64,000 nucleotides of DNA from Flavobacteriaceae bacterium Ap0902 (GTDB taxonomy: Bacteria; Bacteroidota; Bacteroidia; Flavobacteriales; Weeksellaceae). The DNA is taken from contig WTFG01000007.1 in the NCBI GenBank assembly GCA_009835005.1, positions 87,568-151,567 of the forward strand, given 5' to 3'. Each line of letters starts with the position of its first letter. Within the stretch, counting starts at the first letter, position 1. The translations under genes and the position numbers were made by a program. Shown here in pieces: positions 54,597 to 63,959 of the stretch. A model generated the notes under the pieces. That model ran no database searches. It saw only the letters and a list, made by a program, of their open reading frames with translations, and was not told the DNA's origin.

Positions 54597-56429
54597 TTAG
54601 GAAATAGAATCCTGTTCATCATTATCTGCCAATGTTTCTGCCATTAACTCTAAATTCATACTTCTCGCTGCCGCATCAAATATTTTTCTATAAGCACTAT
54701 CGTTTTCATATAGCTCTTGATGCGTACCATTTTCGACAACGCTACCTTTCTCCATCACATAAATCTTATCTGCATCTATGATTTGGGATAGGTTATGAGA
54801 AATGATAAGTACCGTTCTATCTTTTTTAATAGCATCTAGGCTTATCTTAATTTGCTCTGTGGATATGGCATCCAAGCTTGCAGTTGGTTCATCCAATATA
54901 ATTATCGGGGGGTTCTTTAGGAATAATCTTGCAATAGCAATACGTTGTTGCTGTCCTCCGCTTAGCATATTGGCATTGTGTTCATAACCGTCTTCTAAAT
55001 CTATGATTTGGTCATGAAGATTAGCCTGTTTAGCCGCTTCTATCACTTCCTTATCACTAGCACCCATTTTTCCATAGCGAATGTTTTCCATCACTGTTCC
55101 AGAAAAAATATGATTCTTTTGTAGCACCAAACCTATTTGACTTCTTATATAATCTGTTTCATAATGGCTGAGATTCATTCCATCCAGTAGAATTTCACCT
55201 GCATTCGGATCATAGAACTTGCATAAAAGGTTCACGATGGTACTTTTCCCCGCACCGCTTAGCCCAACCAGTGCTGTGGTTTGATTGGGTTTAATAATCA
55301 TATTAATATCGTGCAAAGCTTTGGTTCCGTTGGGGTAAGCAAAATCTACATGTTTTAACTCGAATTCACCTTTAATTTTTTCTTGGATTAAATCACCCGA
55401 TGGCTCAATAGCATCATCGGCATCCAAGATATCAAAATAGGCCTCTGCATAGATGAGTGCGTCATTCATCTGATCATAGATTCTATGCAATTGCCTGATA
55501 GGTGCAGAAACATTGTTAAACAACATGATATGGAGCATGATAGAACCTAAACTCATTGTTTCATTTAATACTAGATATACCGTTAAAAGAATGATCAAAA
55601 CTACGCCTATTTGTTCTAAAAATGTTTTGATGGCATCATACAAGAAATTCGTTTTTCTGGTGTACAACAAGCTATTCATCAAATCTAGTTGCAGGTTATA
55701 TTGTTTGGTTCCCTCATAATTTTCTCTATTAAAACTTTTGATTACCAAAATGGATTGAATGATGTTGATGAGTCCATTAGATTTGCTTTCACGTTGACCA
55801 CGTAGTTCTCGTCTAACACCACGCAATTTATTGGCCTGTCTTTGGCTTACCCAAAAATATATCGGCAAGATCAATGTGGCCACGAGCCCCACATAGAAAT
55901 TCGCAGAATACATAATCACCAAGGCAATGGCCGCACTAGAGAATAAGGGTAAAATATCAATGAAAAAATTCTGAACCAATCGCGTTAGGCTTTCCACCCC
56001 TCTGTCTATACGGGTTTGCAATTTACCCGTTTCATGATCTTCATTTTGGAAAAAGGAAGTTTTGTACGTTAATATTTTATCTACTGCTGCTTGTGCTAAA
56101 ACCGTACTGATGCTAATTCTAATCTTCTCCCCATAATATTTTTGCCCAAATTGAATAAAAATATTCAGGATTTCTTTCCCAAATAAAATGATAGAGATGG
56201 TTGTCAAAACCCGTAAACCACCTTCCCAGTGATTTTCTTGTAGCATTAATCTTTCAACTTCATCCACTGTGTATTTGAGCACAAGAGGATTTACTTGTGA
56301 AGCCAATGCTCCTAAAAGCGTCAAGAAAAGCGTGACGCCGATAATGGTTCTGTAGGGTTTTATAAACGGAATCAACTGCTTATAAATGCCAATTAATCCT
56401 TTCGTTCGTTTAAATGATGTATTTGCCAT
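54597..56429 (-). CDS. ABC exporter, fused permease and ATPase (MsbA/LmrA-like half transporter)
   Basis: A 610-residue half transporter: six membrane segments in residues 28-310 and an ATPase domain with Walker A GLSGAGKST at 389-397, signature LSGGQ at 489-493, Walker B IIILDEP at 508-514 and the H-loop ISHN. It works as a homodimer or heterodimer exporting lipids or drugs; substrate not determinable. Its promoter is not evident; a one-base-short TATTTTG lies about 80 nt upstream. Confidence 0.93.
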   Translation of the reverse strand: MANTSFKRTKGLIGIYKQLIPFIKPYRTIIGVTLFLTLLGALASQVNPLVLKYTVDEVERLMLQENHWEGGLRVLTTISIILFGKEILNIFIQFGQKYYGEKIRISISTVLAQAAVDKILTYKTSFFQNEDHETGKLQTRIDRGVESLTRLVQNFFIDILPLFSSAAIALVIMYSANFYVGLVATLILPIYFWVSQRQANKLRGVRRELRGQRESKSNGLINIIQSILVIKSFNRENYEGTKQYNLQLDLMNSLLYTRKTNFLYDAIKTFLEQIGVVLIILLTVYLVLNETMSLGSIMLHIMLFNNVSAPIRQLHRIYDQMNDALIYAEAYFDILDADDAIEPSGDLIQEKIKGEFELKHVDFAYPNGTKALHDINMIIKPNQTTALVGLSGAGKSTIVNLLCKFYDPNAGEILLDGMNLSHYETDYIRSQIGLVLQKNHIFSGTVMENIRYGKMGASDKEVIEAAKQANLHDQIIDLEDGYEHNANMLSGGQQQRIAIARLFLKNPPIIILDEPTASLDAISTEQIKISLDAIKKDRTVLIISHNLSQIIDADKIYVMEKGSVVENGTHQELYENDSAYRKIFDAAARSMNLELMAETLADNDEQDSIS

Positions 56430-56563
56430 GCTGTCTTTTAAATTTTATAAAAAAGATAGAGATGATTATAAGCACTCAAAATACTAGCCAACTTTAGACA
56501 TTATAATTTAAATTTGCGAAAGCCTCATCATAATTAAATATGATATTATTCCCGTCATAATTT

Positions 56564-56580
56564 CACTTATCCGTCAAGTG
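56564..56580 (-). terminator. Possible weak terminator after the ABC-2 operon
   Basis: Short CACTT / AAGTG hairpin with a 7-nt loop just past the second ABC-2 permease; the T-rich tail is poor. Confidence 0.3.
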
Positions 56581-56583
56581 TTT

Positions 56584-57780
56584 CTATTTCCTTTCATTTA
56601 AATAAATTTTTTTCATGGCCAAGGTAGCCAAGATTAAATAAAACAAACATAATGCCCACATTTCTACCCAAATATGTTGTATCGTTTGCAGACTAGCACC
56701 CATTTGTGTCATGGCTACAAATCCTCTACTTCCCAAGGTACTTGGGAATAGGTAACTGATGATGTTGATCCAATCTGGCATTGCTTTTAAAGGCCAAGAA
56801 TAGCCTGTGACCATTAAGGTAGGAATAGAGGTAAACATAATAAAAAGTATCGCATCTTCTCTGCGTTTAAAATAAGAAAGTAAGAAAATTCCTAAATACA
56901 CGATGGATAGAAAAAAAGGAATCATAAATATAATGACTGGTAAAATTCCATTACGCATCGGGATATGGAAGGTAGGCATCACAATACCCAACATAATCAT
57001 CAATATGGTTAAACTGATGATTAGATATGTAGTCGCTTTTCCCATAACGATAGGCAATGTGCCCAGAAAGTAGTTGGCGTTTGGGTATAGTTTGGTGAAT
57101 TTTCCGCCTTCTCTCATGGTTCCGCCAAGGATTCCGATAGCCGTAAGAATCGTAGTTTGGAATATGATGACAAGCACAATAGGAACTAGAAATGTACCGT
57201 AACCCGAAGATGGATTATATAAACTAACTACTGTGCCACTTACAGGTCTTGTCTGGCTCATGGCTTCTGTTGCTAATTTGCCTTCGGCCATGTTTTTCTT
57301 TAAAGTAATTCCTGCTCCCATATAGGTAGCCGCAATTTGTGTAGCCGTAACGATTTGCTTGTAATATAAGATATACGATGCATCGGCGTAAATTGAAACA
57401 ACAGGCTGATTCCCTTTTTGTAAATCTCTAGAGAATTCCCTTGGGATGATGATGATTCCATGCATGGTTTGGTTGGTGAAAGCCTTTTTCGCCTCTTCTA
57501 AATCGGTATAATGCCCTTGAACTTGGATATCACCAGAAGAACTTGCCATACGCAAAAATTGACGGCTATAGGTGCTGTTGTCTAAATCTACGGCACCCAC
57601 ATTCAATGCAGGTAATGTCTCATTAGCGTAAATGTAGGTATATAAAAAGGATACCAATATTGCTACACCGATGAAGGAGGTGAATACCGCGCTATCTTTG
57701 ATGATATATTTAAACTCCCACAGCATAGATTGCAAGAAGGCTCGCGCATCATATTTTATTCTTTTACTAAACTTGCTCAT
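56584..57780 (-). CDS. ABC-2 type permease (second of pair)
   Basis: A 398-residue inner-membrane protein of the YbhR/YhhJ type: one N-terminal membrane segment (about 33-51), a periplasmic domain of about 130 residues, then five C-terminal segments. The segment AFTNQTMHGIIIIPREFSRDL is family-typical. Start is ATG 57780 (a GTG two codons earlier is less likely); it overlaps the first permease gene by 14 nt. No ATPase is encoded in this operon. Confidence 0.88.
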   Translation of the reverse strand: MSKFSKRIKYDARAFLQSMLWEFKYIIKDSAVFTSFIGVAILVSFLYTYIYANETLPALNVGAVDLDNSTYSRQFLRMASSSGDIQVQGHYTDLEEAKKAFTNQTMHGIIIIPREFSRDLQKGNQPVVSIYADASYILYYKQIVTATQIAATYMGAGITLKKNMAEGKLATEAMSQTRPVSGTVVSLYNPSSGYGTFLVPIVLVIIFQTTILTAIGILGGTMREGGKFTKLYPNANYFLGTLPIVMGKATTYLIISLTILMIMLGIVMPTFHIPMRNGILPVIIFMIPFFLSIVYLGIFLLSYFKRREDAILFIMFTSIPTLMVTGYSWPLKAMPDWINIISYLFPSTLGSRGFVAMTQMGASLQTIQHIWVEMWALCLFYLILATLAMKKIYLNERK

Positions 57781-58933
57781 AACCACCTTTTTTAATCAAT
57801 TTGACAAACAATGGGAATGTTAATACAAAGATGAATGCAAACCCTGCTAGGACTAGCATTGGTTCTATAGTCCAAGATAATGGAATGCCTCTAATCGCTC
57901 TATTTACAAAATATTCCATATAATGCTTGAACGGGAAAATTTCTGCAAGATATTGCATGCTTTTAGGCAAACCTTCTATCGGGAATGTATATACCGCAAA
58001 TGACATGGCAATCGCTGTAAAACCACTACCCATGGTCATGGCCGTTCTTAAATCCTTGCTGATTGAAATAATACTTACTCCCAATAATTGATAAATAAAT
58101 GTCAGTAAAAATGTGATTAAGGTAACGCTTAGCATACTTGTTCTTAGAGGCACCCCTATCAACTCAAACAATAGATAATTCATCCACCAACTTACAAAAG
58201 CAAGACAAATGGTGTAGGGTAGGAGTTTGCCCCAAAGTGCACTCCAGGCACTGCCCCCTGCTAATTTTAACCAATATTCTCCCGTACGATACTTTAAAGG
58301 AATACCAATCACATATACAGTAATCATCATGGCAATCATTTGCAACATCATGGGTAATAATGCAGTCAAGAGATAATAAGCATAATTCACATACGGATTA
58401 AATAAGGCATGAATATCCGTACGCACAGGCAATTGATTGGCATAAGCCAATTCACCTTGATTCCCTTGCTGCATAGATTTATTCATAGCAACTCCCGCAG
58501 AAAAAGTCCCAATAATTTGTTGAAAATCTTTTTGGATTAAACCCGCAGGTAGCAAAAATTGATTGTTGGTATAGCATACCACTTCGCTCGGTACCCCTTT
58601 ATAAATACTTTTTTGAAAATCTTTGGGGATGACGACAAAACCATAAATTTTATTCTGTTGAATGAATTGTTGTGCTTCTGCTTCGTTTAATACTTTAGTG
58701 GCCATGGCAATAGAGGGAGAAGAATCAATCATTCTAACTAATTGCGTAGACATCTTGCTTTGATCTTGGTCTAAATATGCAATAGGCAAATCTCTTGGAA
58801 CACCCTCGATAAAAATGGCTGATAAAAAACCAAATAAAATCAACGGAAACACCAAGACATAGAATAGCCTTTTAGGAGCACGAATCAGTGCTCTACACTC
58901 TTCTTTAAATACTCTTTGGAATCCGTATTTCAT
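57767..58933 (-). CDS. ABC-2 type permease (first of pair)
   Basis: A 388-residue homologue of its downstream neighbour with the same layout: membrane segment at about 21-42, periplasmic domain containing QFIQQNKIYGFVVIPKDFQ, then five segments ending near 380. The two would form a heterodimeric channel. It follows the HlyD gene by 17 nt. Confidence 0.88.
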   Translation of the reverse strand: MKYGFQRVFKEECRALIRAPKRLFYVLVFPLILFGFLSAIFIEGVPRDLPIAYLDQDQSKMSTQLVRMIDSSPSIAMATKVLNEAEAQQFIQQNKIYGFVVIPKDFQKSIYKGVPSEVVCYTNNQFLLPAGLIQKDFQQIIGTFSAGVAMNKSMQQGNQGELAYANQLPVRTDIHALFNPYVNYAYYLLTALLPMMLQMIAMMITVYVIGIPLKYRTGEYWLKLAGGSAWSALWGKLLPYTICLAFVSWWMNYLLFELIGVPLRTSMLSVTLITFLLTFIYQLLGVSIISISKDLRTAMTMGSGFTAIAMSFAVYTFPIEGLPKSMQYLAEIFPFKHYMEYFVNRAIRGIPLSWTIEPMLVLAGFAFIFVLTFPLFVKLIKKGGYEQV

Positions 58934-58950
58934 GACCTGTAATTATGCTT

Positions 58951-59937
58951 TTATTGTGCGTCATCCAGTACTAGAACGCTCATTCCTGGTCTTAGACCCT
59001 TGATGTCTGTGGTAGGATATGCCTTGACTTCAAAAGTTTTTCTATCAAAATCTCCACTTGCTTTGGTCGCATTCCAAGTAGCGAAGTCTCCTTGTGCTGC
59101 AATGTGTTTAACTTCTAATTCTATGGTTTGATTGCCTAGTGCAGGAATAGTCGCCGTAAACTTATCTCCTATTTTATAAGTTGCTAATTTATCTTCTCTA
59201 ATATTGAATATCACCCAAGTATCTTTGGTGTCTATCAAATTCATTACAGGATATCCCGCATTCACAATCTCTCCTTGATTCGGGATAATTTCTTGAATTT
59301 CAGCTGCTGCAGGGGCAAAAACTTTTGCGCCCTCTTTATAAGCTTCAACTTCTGATATAGCGCCCTCTGCTTGTGCTACAAGCGCAGAGGCTGCATCTTT
59401 ATCCTCTGATCTAGCTCCATTTTTGGCCATTTGATACATAGAATAGGCTGCTCTTTCTTGTCGTTTAGAGGCTTGCATTTTGGTGTAAGCTTCATCCTTT
59501 TTCTGCTCAGGCAGTACCTTGTCATTAAATAAGTTACTCACACGTTCATACGTTTTTTCTGCCAGTTCAGCAGCAGCTTTGGCCTGTTGCCATTGATTGT
59601 ATGCTCCTTGTATTTCCTCTGACCGTGCACCTGCCTGTGCTTTATTAGATTGTGCTAAAGCAGCCAATTTTGCAGCCTCTGCTTGGGCAAGCTTCGCATC
59701 AATTTCTGTACTTTCTAATTCTAGAAGTAGTTGACCTTCTTTCACGAAATCTCCTTCTACCACATATATTTCTTTTACCCTGCCAGGAACTTTAGGAGCA
59801 ACATTAATCTGTTTGGATTCCACTTGTCCTTGCAAGTAACTTGGTTCTTTTTGATTAAAGAAATATAGAGAAAGCGCAATCACTGCCCCGAATACGAGTA
59901 CAGCAATCAATAAACTTAAGACATCTTTCTTTTTCAT
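58951..59937 (-). CDS. HlyD-family periplasmic adaptor (membrane fusion protein)
   Basis: A 328-residue adaptor linking the inner-membrane permeases to TolC. One N-terminal membrane segment (about 8-27), split biotinyl-lipoyl halves (GRVKEIYVVEGDFVKEGQLL and EIQEIIPNQGEIVNAGYPV) and an Ala/Gln-rich coiled-coil hairpin of about 110 residues between them, then a beta-barrel (FNIREDKLATYKIGDKF). Closest in style to the EmrA/YbhG group. Confidence 0.92.
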   Translation of the reverse strand: MKKKDVLSLLIAVLVFGAVIALSLYFFNQKEPSYLQGQVESKQINVAPKVPGRVKEIYVVEGDFVKEGQLLLELESTEIDAKLAQAEAAKLAALAQSNKAQAGARSEEIQGAYNQWQQAKAAAELAEKTYERVSNLFNDKVLPEQKKDEAYTKMQASKRQERAAYSMYQMAKNGARSEDKDAASALVAQAEGAISEVEAYKEGAKVFAPAAAEIQEIIPNQGEIVNAGYPVMNLIDTKDTWVIFNIREDKLATYKIGDKFTATIPALGNQTIELEVKHIAAQGDFATWNATKASGDFDRKTFEVKAYPTTDIKGLRPGMSVLVLDDAQ

Positions 59938-59967
59938 GCGTTTATCTTTTAGAATTTTTATTAAATA

Positions 59968-61317
59968 TTAAAGGATGAAATCTAAATAATAAGCACTAAC
60001 ACCACTAGTTTCCAGAAGTTCTGCTAGCGTCTTATCTATTTCATACAGGGCTTGCAATCGCTTGATTTTTATGGAGGCTAGATATAAATTAGCATCAGCC
60101 ACATCGGTAGAAGTAGCAAATCCCGCCGCAAATGCTTTTTCTCTTACACGTACTAATTCCTCTGCAAATGCAATGCTTTCTTCTAAACTTGTGAGTTGTT
60201 CTTGCTGTTTTAAGATTTCTGTGTAGTGTTTTTTGACCAAGGTTTGGATATCCCTTTCTGCTTGTGCAGTCAATAAATCCACACTTTCACTCACGGTTAC
60301 GGCCTGTTCATAGTTCCTTTTATTTTGAAAACCATTAAAAATATTTACCTTCATTCCTATGCCTACATAGCCGTCAGGTTCTGTAATAGGTAGATTGTCA
60401 CTTAATAGATATTGTTTTGCAACCAAGGCAATGTCAGGAATAAAGTTGGCTTTTTCTGCAGCCACTTTTTGCTCTGCTAATTGTTTTTTTATTCTCGCCT
60501 GTACAATCTCAGGGAAATTCTGTTTAGCTAAATCTTGATAATATGCTAGTGACTCTAGTTTTTTTACCTCAAAAAGAGGGGTAGACAATTGCACAGAATC
60601 TTCTGGTATCCCCATTAACCCAAATAGCGCTGCTCTTGCTAGTTCCTCATCTTTTTGCGCAGCCTTGAGTTCACGGTTTGCATCGGCTACGGCAGTTTGT
60701 GCTTGCATGGTCTCAACAGGTGCTAGCATTCCATTTTCTTCTAATTTCTGAGCATTGTATAAATGCTTTTCTGCTGACGCTAACGCTTGTTCTCTTACCA
60801 AAATCGCTTCTTTTGCCAATTGAGTCTGAAAGTATCGGTTAGCTAGATCTTTAATTAAATTACTTTCTACTTTTTCTATTTCTAATTTGGCGAAATCTGC
60901 TTGTAACTGTCCTGCTTTAACTCCCGCCTTAATTTTACCTCCTGTAAAAATAGGCCAACTAAAATCTGCGGATAATCTTCCGACGTTGTAGTCTTGGAAT
61001 TTCACTTTCCAATCCCCTAATAGGGCAGGGTCTAAACCTGTGATTCCAGAGACAGCATATTTATATTTATTAAAGTTTAAATATAAATCATCATTCATCC
61101 AAATATAGTTTCCTTCTAGCGATAAGGTAGGCCAGCGCAAACCTTTGGCAGATTCGGCGCCTAATTGTGCAGCTTCTGCTTGTTTATGTGTTCCTAGCAA
61201 TTTTTCATTATGGGTTTGCATCCATTGCACAGCCTCTGTAAAGGAAAGTTCTTGTGCTTGGAGTTGAGGCAGTAATCCTAATAGAATAAATAGAGTATAT
61301 AGTTTCAAATTTTTCAT
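59968..61317 (-). CDS. TolC-family outer-membrane efflux protein
   Basis: A 449-residue exported protein: signal peptide about 1-21 (ending LQA-Q), then long alpha-helical repeats typical of the trimeric TolC tunnel (two homologous halves, each with two strands and helices). FSWPIFTGGKIKAG and VNIFNGFQNKRNYEQA mark the equivalent barrel-strand regions of the halves. Its ATG overlaps the tetR stop by 4 nt. Confidence 0.92.
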   Translation of the reverse strand: MKNLKLYTLFILLGLLPQLQAQELSFTEAVQWMQTHNEKLLGTHKQAEAAQLGAESAKGLRWPTLSLEGNYIWMNDDLYLNFNKYKYAVSGITGLDPALLGDWKVKFQDYNVGRLSADFSWPIFTGGKIKAGVKAGQLQADFAKLEIEKVESNLIKDLANRYFQTQLAKEAILVREQALASAEKHLYNAQKLEENGMLAPVETMQAQTAVADANRELKAAQKDEELARAALFGLMGIPEDSVQLSTPLFEVKKLESLAYYQDLAKQNFPEIVQARIKKQLAEQKVAAEKANFIPDIALVAKQYLLSDNLPITEPDGYVGIGMKVNIFNGFQNKRNYEQAVTVSESVDLLTAQAERDIQTLVKKHYTEILKQQEQLTSLEESIAFAEELVRVREKAFAAGFATSTDVADANLYLASIKIKRLQALYEIDKTLAELLETSGVSAYYLDFIL

Positions 61318-61889
61318 TGAAGTGCTTTTAAAATCATCTTTGTATAAGTTTGAATGTCCTGTTTAGAAATGTAGCTGGAGGTAAAAACAGCACGCTTTCT
61401 CATGTTGATAAATAGTAAGATGCTACCGAGGGTTTGAGTGAATATTTGCTCCGCATTAATATTTGAGTCTAATTCTTTACTATAAGTTTCTTTAAAGGTT
61501 TTAACTGCTTGACTTAGTTGCCCCTTCATGTCTGAAGTTAATTTTATAGAATAATCAGTCATCATTTTTAATAAGAATAACACCTCATTTTCATTGACTT
61601 TGGTAAGTTCTACGATTTCGGCAAAGAAGTGATTTAGAAAGCCTTCTAAAGTTGGATTGCTTTGTATAGACTTTAATAAGATGGAATGTATTAAATCAAA
61701 CTTCTCTAAATATAAAGCTTGTAGTAAACTTTCTTTACTGTCATAATGTCTATATAAATACCCTGCAGAAACACCAGCTTCTTTTGCCATTTTGGCGATA
61801 GAGGCATTGCTAGATCCATCACGAACGATAATATCTAACAAAGTTTGCTTTACAACTTTCATCTTATTTTCATCTGTAATCCTTGCCAT
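61314..61889 (-). CDS. TetR/AcrR-family repressor of the export operon
   Basis: A 191-residue regulator. The N-terminal helix-turn-helix reads NASIAKMAKEAGVSAGYLYRHYDSKESLL (recognition helix around SAGYLYRHY); the C-terminal two-thirds is the variable ligand-binding helical domain. First gene of tetR-tolC-hlyD-permease-permease. Its promoter overlaps a matching palindrome (61901-61920), so it probably represses itself and the exporter until an unknown ligand binds. Confidence 0.92.
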   Translation of the reverse strand: MARITDENKMKVVKQTLLDIIVRDGSSNASIAKMAKEAGVSAGYLYRHYDSKESLLQALYLEKFDLIHSILLKSIQSNPTLEGFLNHFFAEIVELTKVNENEVLFLLKMMTDYSIKLTSDMKGQLSQAVKTFKETYSKELDSNINAEQIFTQTLGSILLFINMRKRAVFTSSYISKQDIQTYTKMILKALQ

Positions 61890-61900
61890 GGTTAATTAAT

Positions 61901-61920
61901 AAATGAACGTTTATTCATTT
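61901..61920 (-). promoter_or_regulatory. Predicted TetR operator palindrome
   Basis: AAATGAA-N6-TTCATTT, a perfect 7+7 palindrome lying directly downstream of the -7 element, covering the expected transcription start, 12 nt before the ATG of tetR. Position and symmetry fit autorepression. Confidence 0.8.
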
Positions 61921-61921
61921 G

Positions 61922-61952
61922 CAAATATATTGCCAAAATCTAAAATGTCAAA
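61922..61952 (-). promoter_or_regulatory. Promoter of the tetR-tolC-hlyD-ABC2 operon
   Basis: Minus strand TTTG (61952-61949), exactly 19 nt, then TATATTTG (61929-61922): a full Bacteroidota -33/-7 match. The start site is expected within the adjacent palindrome. Confidence 0.85.
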
Positions 61953-62044
61953 AGGAATTAAATTAAAGTTGATAAATAAGCGCATAATCAAATGGGGAAT
62001 CTCTGTGAAGAGCCCCAATAGAAGGCGTTTCTTTTTCGGATATT

Positions 62045-62475
62045 TTAAGCCATTAATCCTACAAATCCTTGCCACCCTACCTTAATGCCCAGATTTACTA
62101 GAATTAGCATAACCAATTGGCGGAATCGTTGTTGCGATAAGCGACTTCTTAATTTAATTCCAAATAATAATGTAACGGCAGATATTACGGAGAGCAATAC
62201 TATTAACAACCAATCATGGGTGGATAGGTCTTGAATGGATTCATGTAGAATGATGATTTGTGCAATTTTATGGACAGAACGTTCGCCACCTATAAGCCAT
62301 GTCATTGCGTTTAGGATTAACGAAGGAAAAATAGTTAAAATAATGCATGTTCTAGTGGGAAAATACTTGCAAGTGCAGTAGTTGTGATTAAGGTTATCCC
62401 AAATCCACTAATCCCATGCAGTAGAGAGGCAATAATAAAAATAACCGCTATGATAATTGATTCTTCTAAAGACAT
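62045..62475 (-). pseudogene. Decayed TauE/SafE-family membrane permease
   Basis: Reading from ATG 62475, the sequence MSLEESIIIAVIFIIASLLH then GISGFGITLITT and FPLEHA matches the start of TauE/SafE sulfite/anion exporters. A stop appears after ALF near 62340; the expected continuation (ILTIFPSLILNAMTWLIGGE) resumes in another frame from about 62346, consistent with loss of one base. The remaining part ends after about 143 residues instead of the usual 240-260 and lacks the middle membrane segments, so an internal deletion is also likely. Confidence 0.7.
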
Positions 62476-62607
62476 ATCACATAAATAAGACTAATCAGTC
62501 CACCGCCATATTGGATTAAAAATATACAATAAAAATCTTTTGAGCTATTAAAGTTAGTGAATATATGTAAATCTACATTCCCAGAAATAATGATTTTAAC
62601 GTGAAAA

Positions 62608-62631
62608 GGACAAGTAAATTAATACATGTCC
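62608..62631 (-). terminator. Possible terminator of rlmF
   Basis: Hairpin GGACA / TGTCC with an inner GTA / TAC pair around AATTAA; on the minus strand it is followed by TTTTCACG. It lies 36 nt past the rlmF stop. Confidence 0.5.
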
Positions 62632-62667
62632 TCCTTTAAAGATCATAAATTCTAAAATTGATTATAA

Positions 62668-63645
62668 TTAGCTCCAACGCTCTTTAGTCCACTTTCTTCT
62701 ATCGGCTTTGGATAAGTAAGTCCACGCCATGATACGTGTAGATTTGTTACCAGTTCCCATTTTAATAGTTCTAATGTCCACTACGCCAGACCTTTCTAAA
62801 ATATTCCTGATTTTAGACACATTGGATTGCTTGGACACTAGGGTTGTAAACCACATACAATTATCAGAAAAGTCTTTACTTTCTTTAATCATGATTTTTA
62901 TGAACTGGTATTCTCCACCCTTATAAACCAATTCCTTATGAATTCCTGCGAAATTCTGTGGAGGATTGGATATTTTCTTTCTAGTGAGGTTCTGTATTTT
63001 TCTTCTAGATTCCTTTTTTGCATCTGCTTGAGTTGCATGGAAGGGAGGGTTGCTCATAATGAAATCTATTTTTTCATTAGGTTCTAATATATTGGATAAA
63101 ATTAAAGTGGAATCCTCTTGTTTACGTAATTCGATATGATCTTTAATTGTTTCATTTTTATCTATAATTTGTTGTGCAGAGGCAAGCGAAACATCACTAA
63201 TATCACTTCCAATGAACTTCCATCCATATTCTTTAACGCCAATAATTGGATAGATTGCACTTGCTCCTACGCCAATATCTAAACCTTTGATTTGATTCCC
63301 CGTTGGAATTTCTTTTTCATTTTCTACAGCTAATAAATCTGCTATATAATGCAAATAATCTGCTCTACCTGGAATGGGGGGTGTTAAATTCTCTTCTGGG
63401 AAATTCCAAAAATCTATCCCGTAATAGTGTTTTAACAATGCTTGATTCAGTAATTTAACTGCCTTTGGGTCTGCGAAATCTATAGAGTCACTACCATATT
63501 TATTGGGCTTCACATACATTTCTAGTGCAGGAACGGCTGTTTTTAAAGCATCTAAATCATATCTATTTATATTCTTGTTACGGGGGTGTAAATTTGATTT
63601 AATGGCTGATGGCTTATTATTGTTTTTTGGTGGATTGGTTGGCAT
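62668..63645 (-). CDS. rlmF: 23S rRNA (adenine(1618)-N(6))-methyltransferase
   Basis: Methylates A1618 of 23S rRNA. The 325-residue protein (from ATG 63645; an ATG five codons upstream at 63660 is also possible) has the SAM loop LDIGVGASAIYPIIG, the N6-adenine catalytic motif NPPF followed by HATQADAKKESRRK, and the family N-terminus HPRNKNINRYDLDAL. The N-terminal 25 residues are basic and Asn/Pro-rich. Single gene. Confidence 0.93.
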   Translation of the reverse strand: MPTNPPKNNNKPSAIKSNLHPRNKNINRYDLDALKTAVPALEMYVKPNKYGSDSIDFADPKAVKLLNQALLKHYYGIDFWNFPEENLTPPIPGRADYLHYIADLLAVENEKEIPTGNQIKGLDIGVGASAIYPIIGVKEYGWKFIGSDISDVSLASAQQIIDKNETIKDHIELRKQEDSTLILSNILEPNEKIDFIMSNPPFHATQADAKKESRRKIQNLTRKKISNPPQNFAGIHKELVYKGGEYQFIKIMIKESKDFSDNCMWFTTLVSKQSNVSKIRNILERSGVVDIRTIKMGTGNKSTRIMAWTYLSKADRRKWTKERWS

Positions 63646-63660
63646 AATGAATTGTATCAT

Positions 63661-63959
63661 ATTTAAATATGAAATATGTTGTCAAACATATTTAAATTAA
63701 GAAATTAGATTAGAAATAGGTTTCAGCTCTTCTAAAGAATGTACAAAAATATTATAAATAAATTGATTAGCTGCACAATTAAAAGTTAATATAGATAACA
63801 TTAAATCTAAAGTAATTCATAGGCGGTTTTTAAACATGCATTCATAATAAATTAAGTATTAAATGATTTTTGAACAAAAAACAAGTGTTTTAGAACATTT
63901 AATTTTTTGCAATATTTCCCTAATGTATCATTGCAGAAGTATTAATTAAAAAAAAGCTG
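63661..63959. other. AT-rich 299-nt intergenic region
   Basis: No coding sequence seen. A 9-bp inverted repeat AAATATGTT-GTCA-AACATATTT (63672-63693) lies just upstream of rlmF. A partial promoter-like sequence (TATCATTG at 63926-63933, one base off TAnnTTTG) precedes the possible gene at 63960. Confidence 0.45.

Noticed and set aside
63672..63693. AT-rich inverted repeat upstream of rlmF as an operator
   Set aside because: Nine-bp arms of A/T-dominated sequence are expected by chance in such AT-rich DNA; no regulator is linked.
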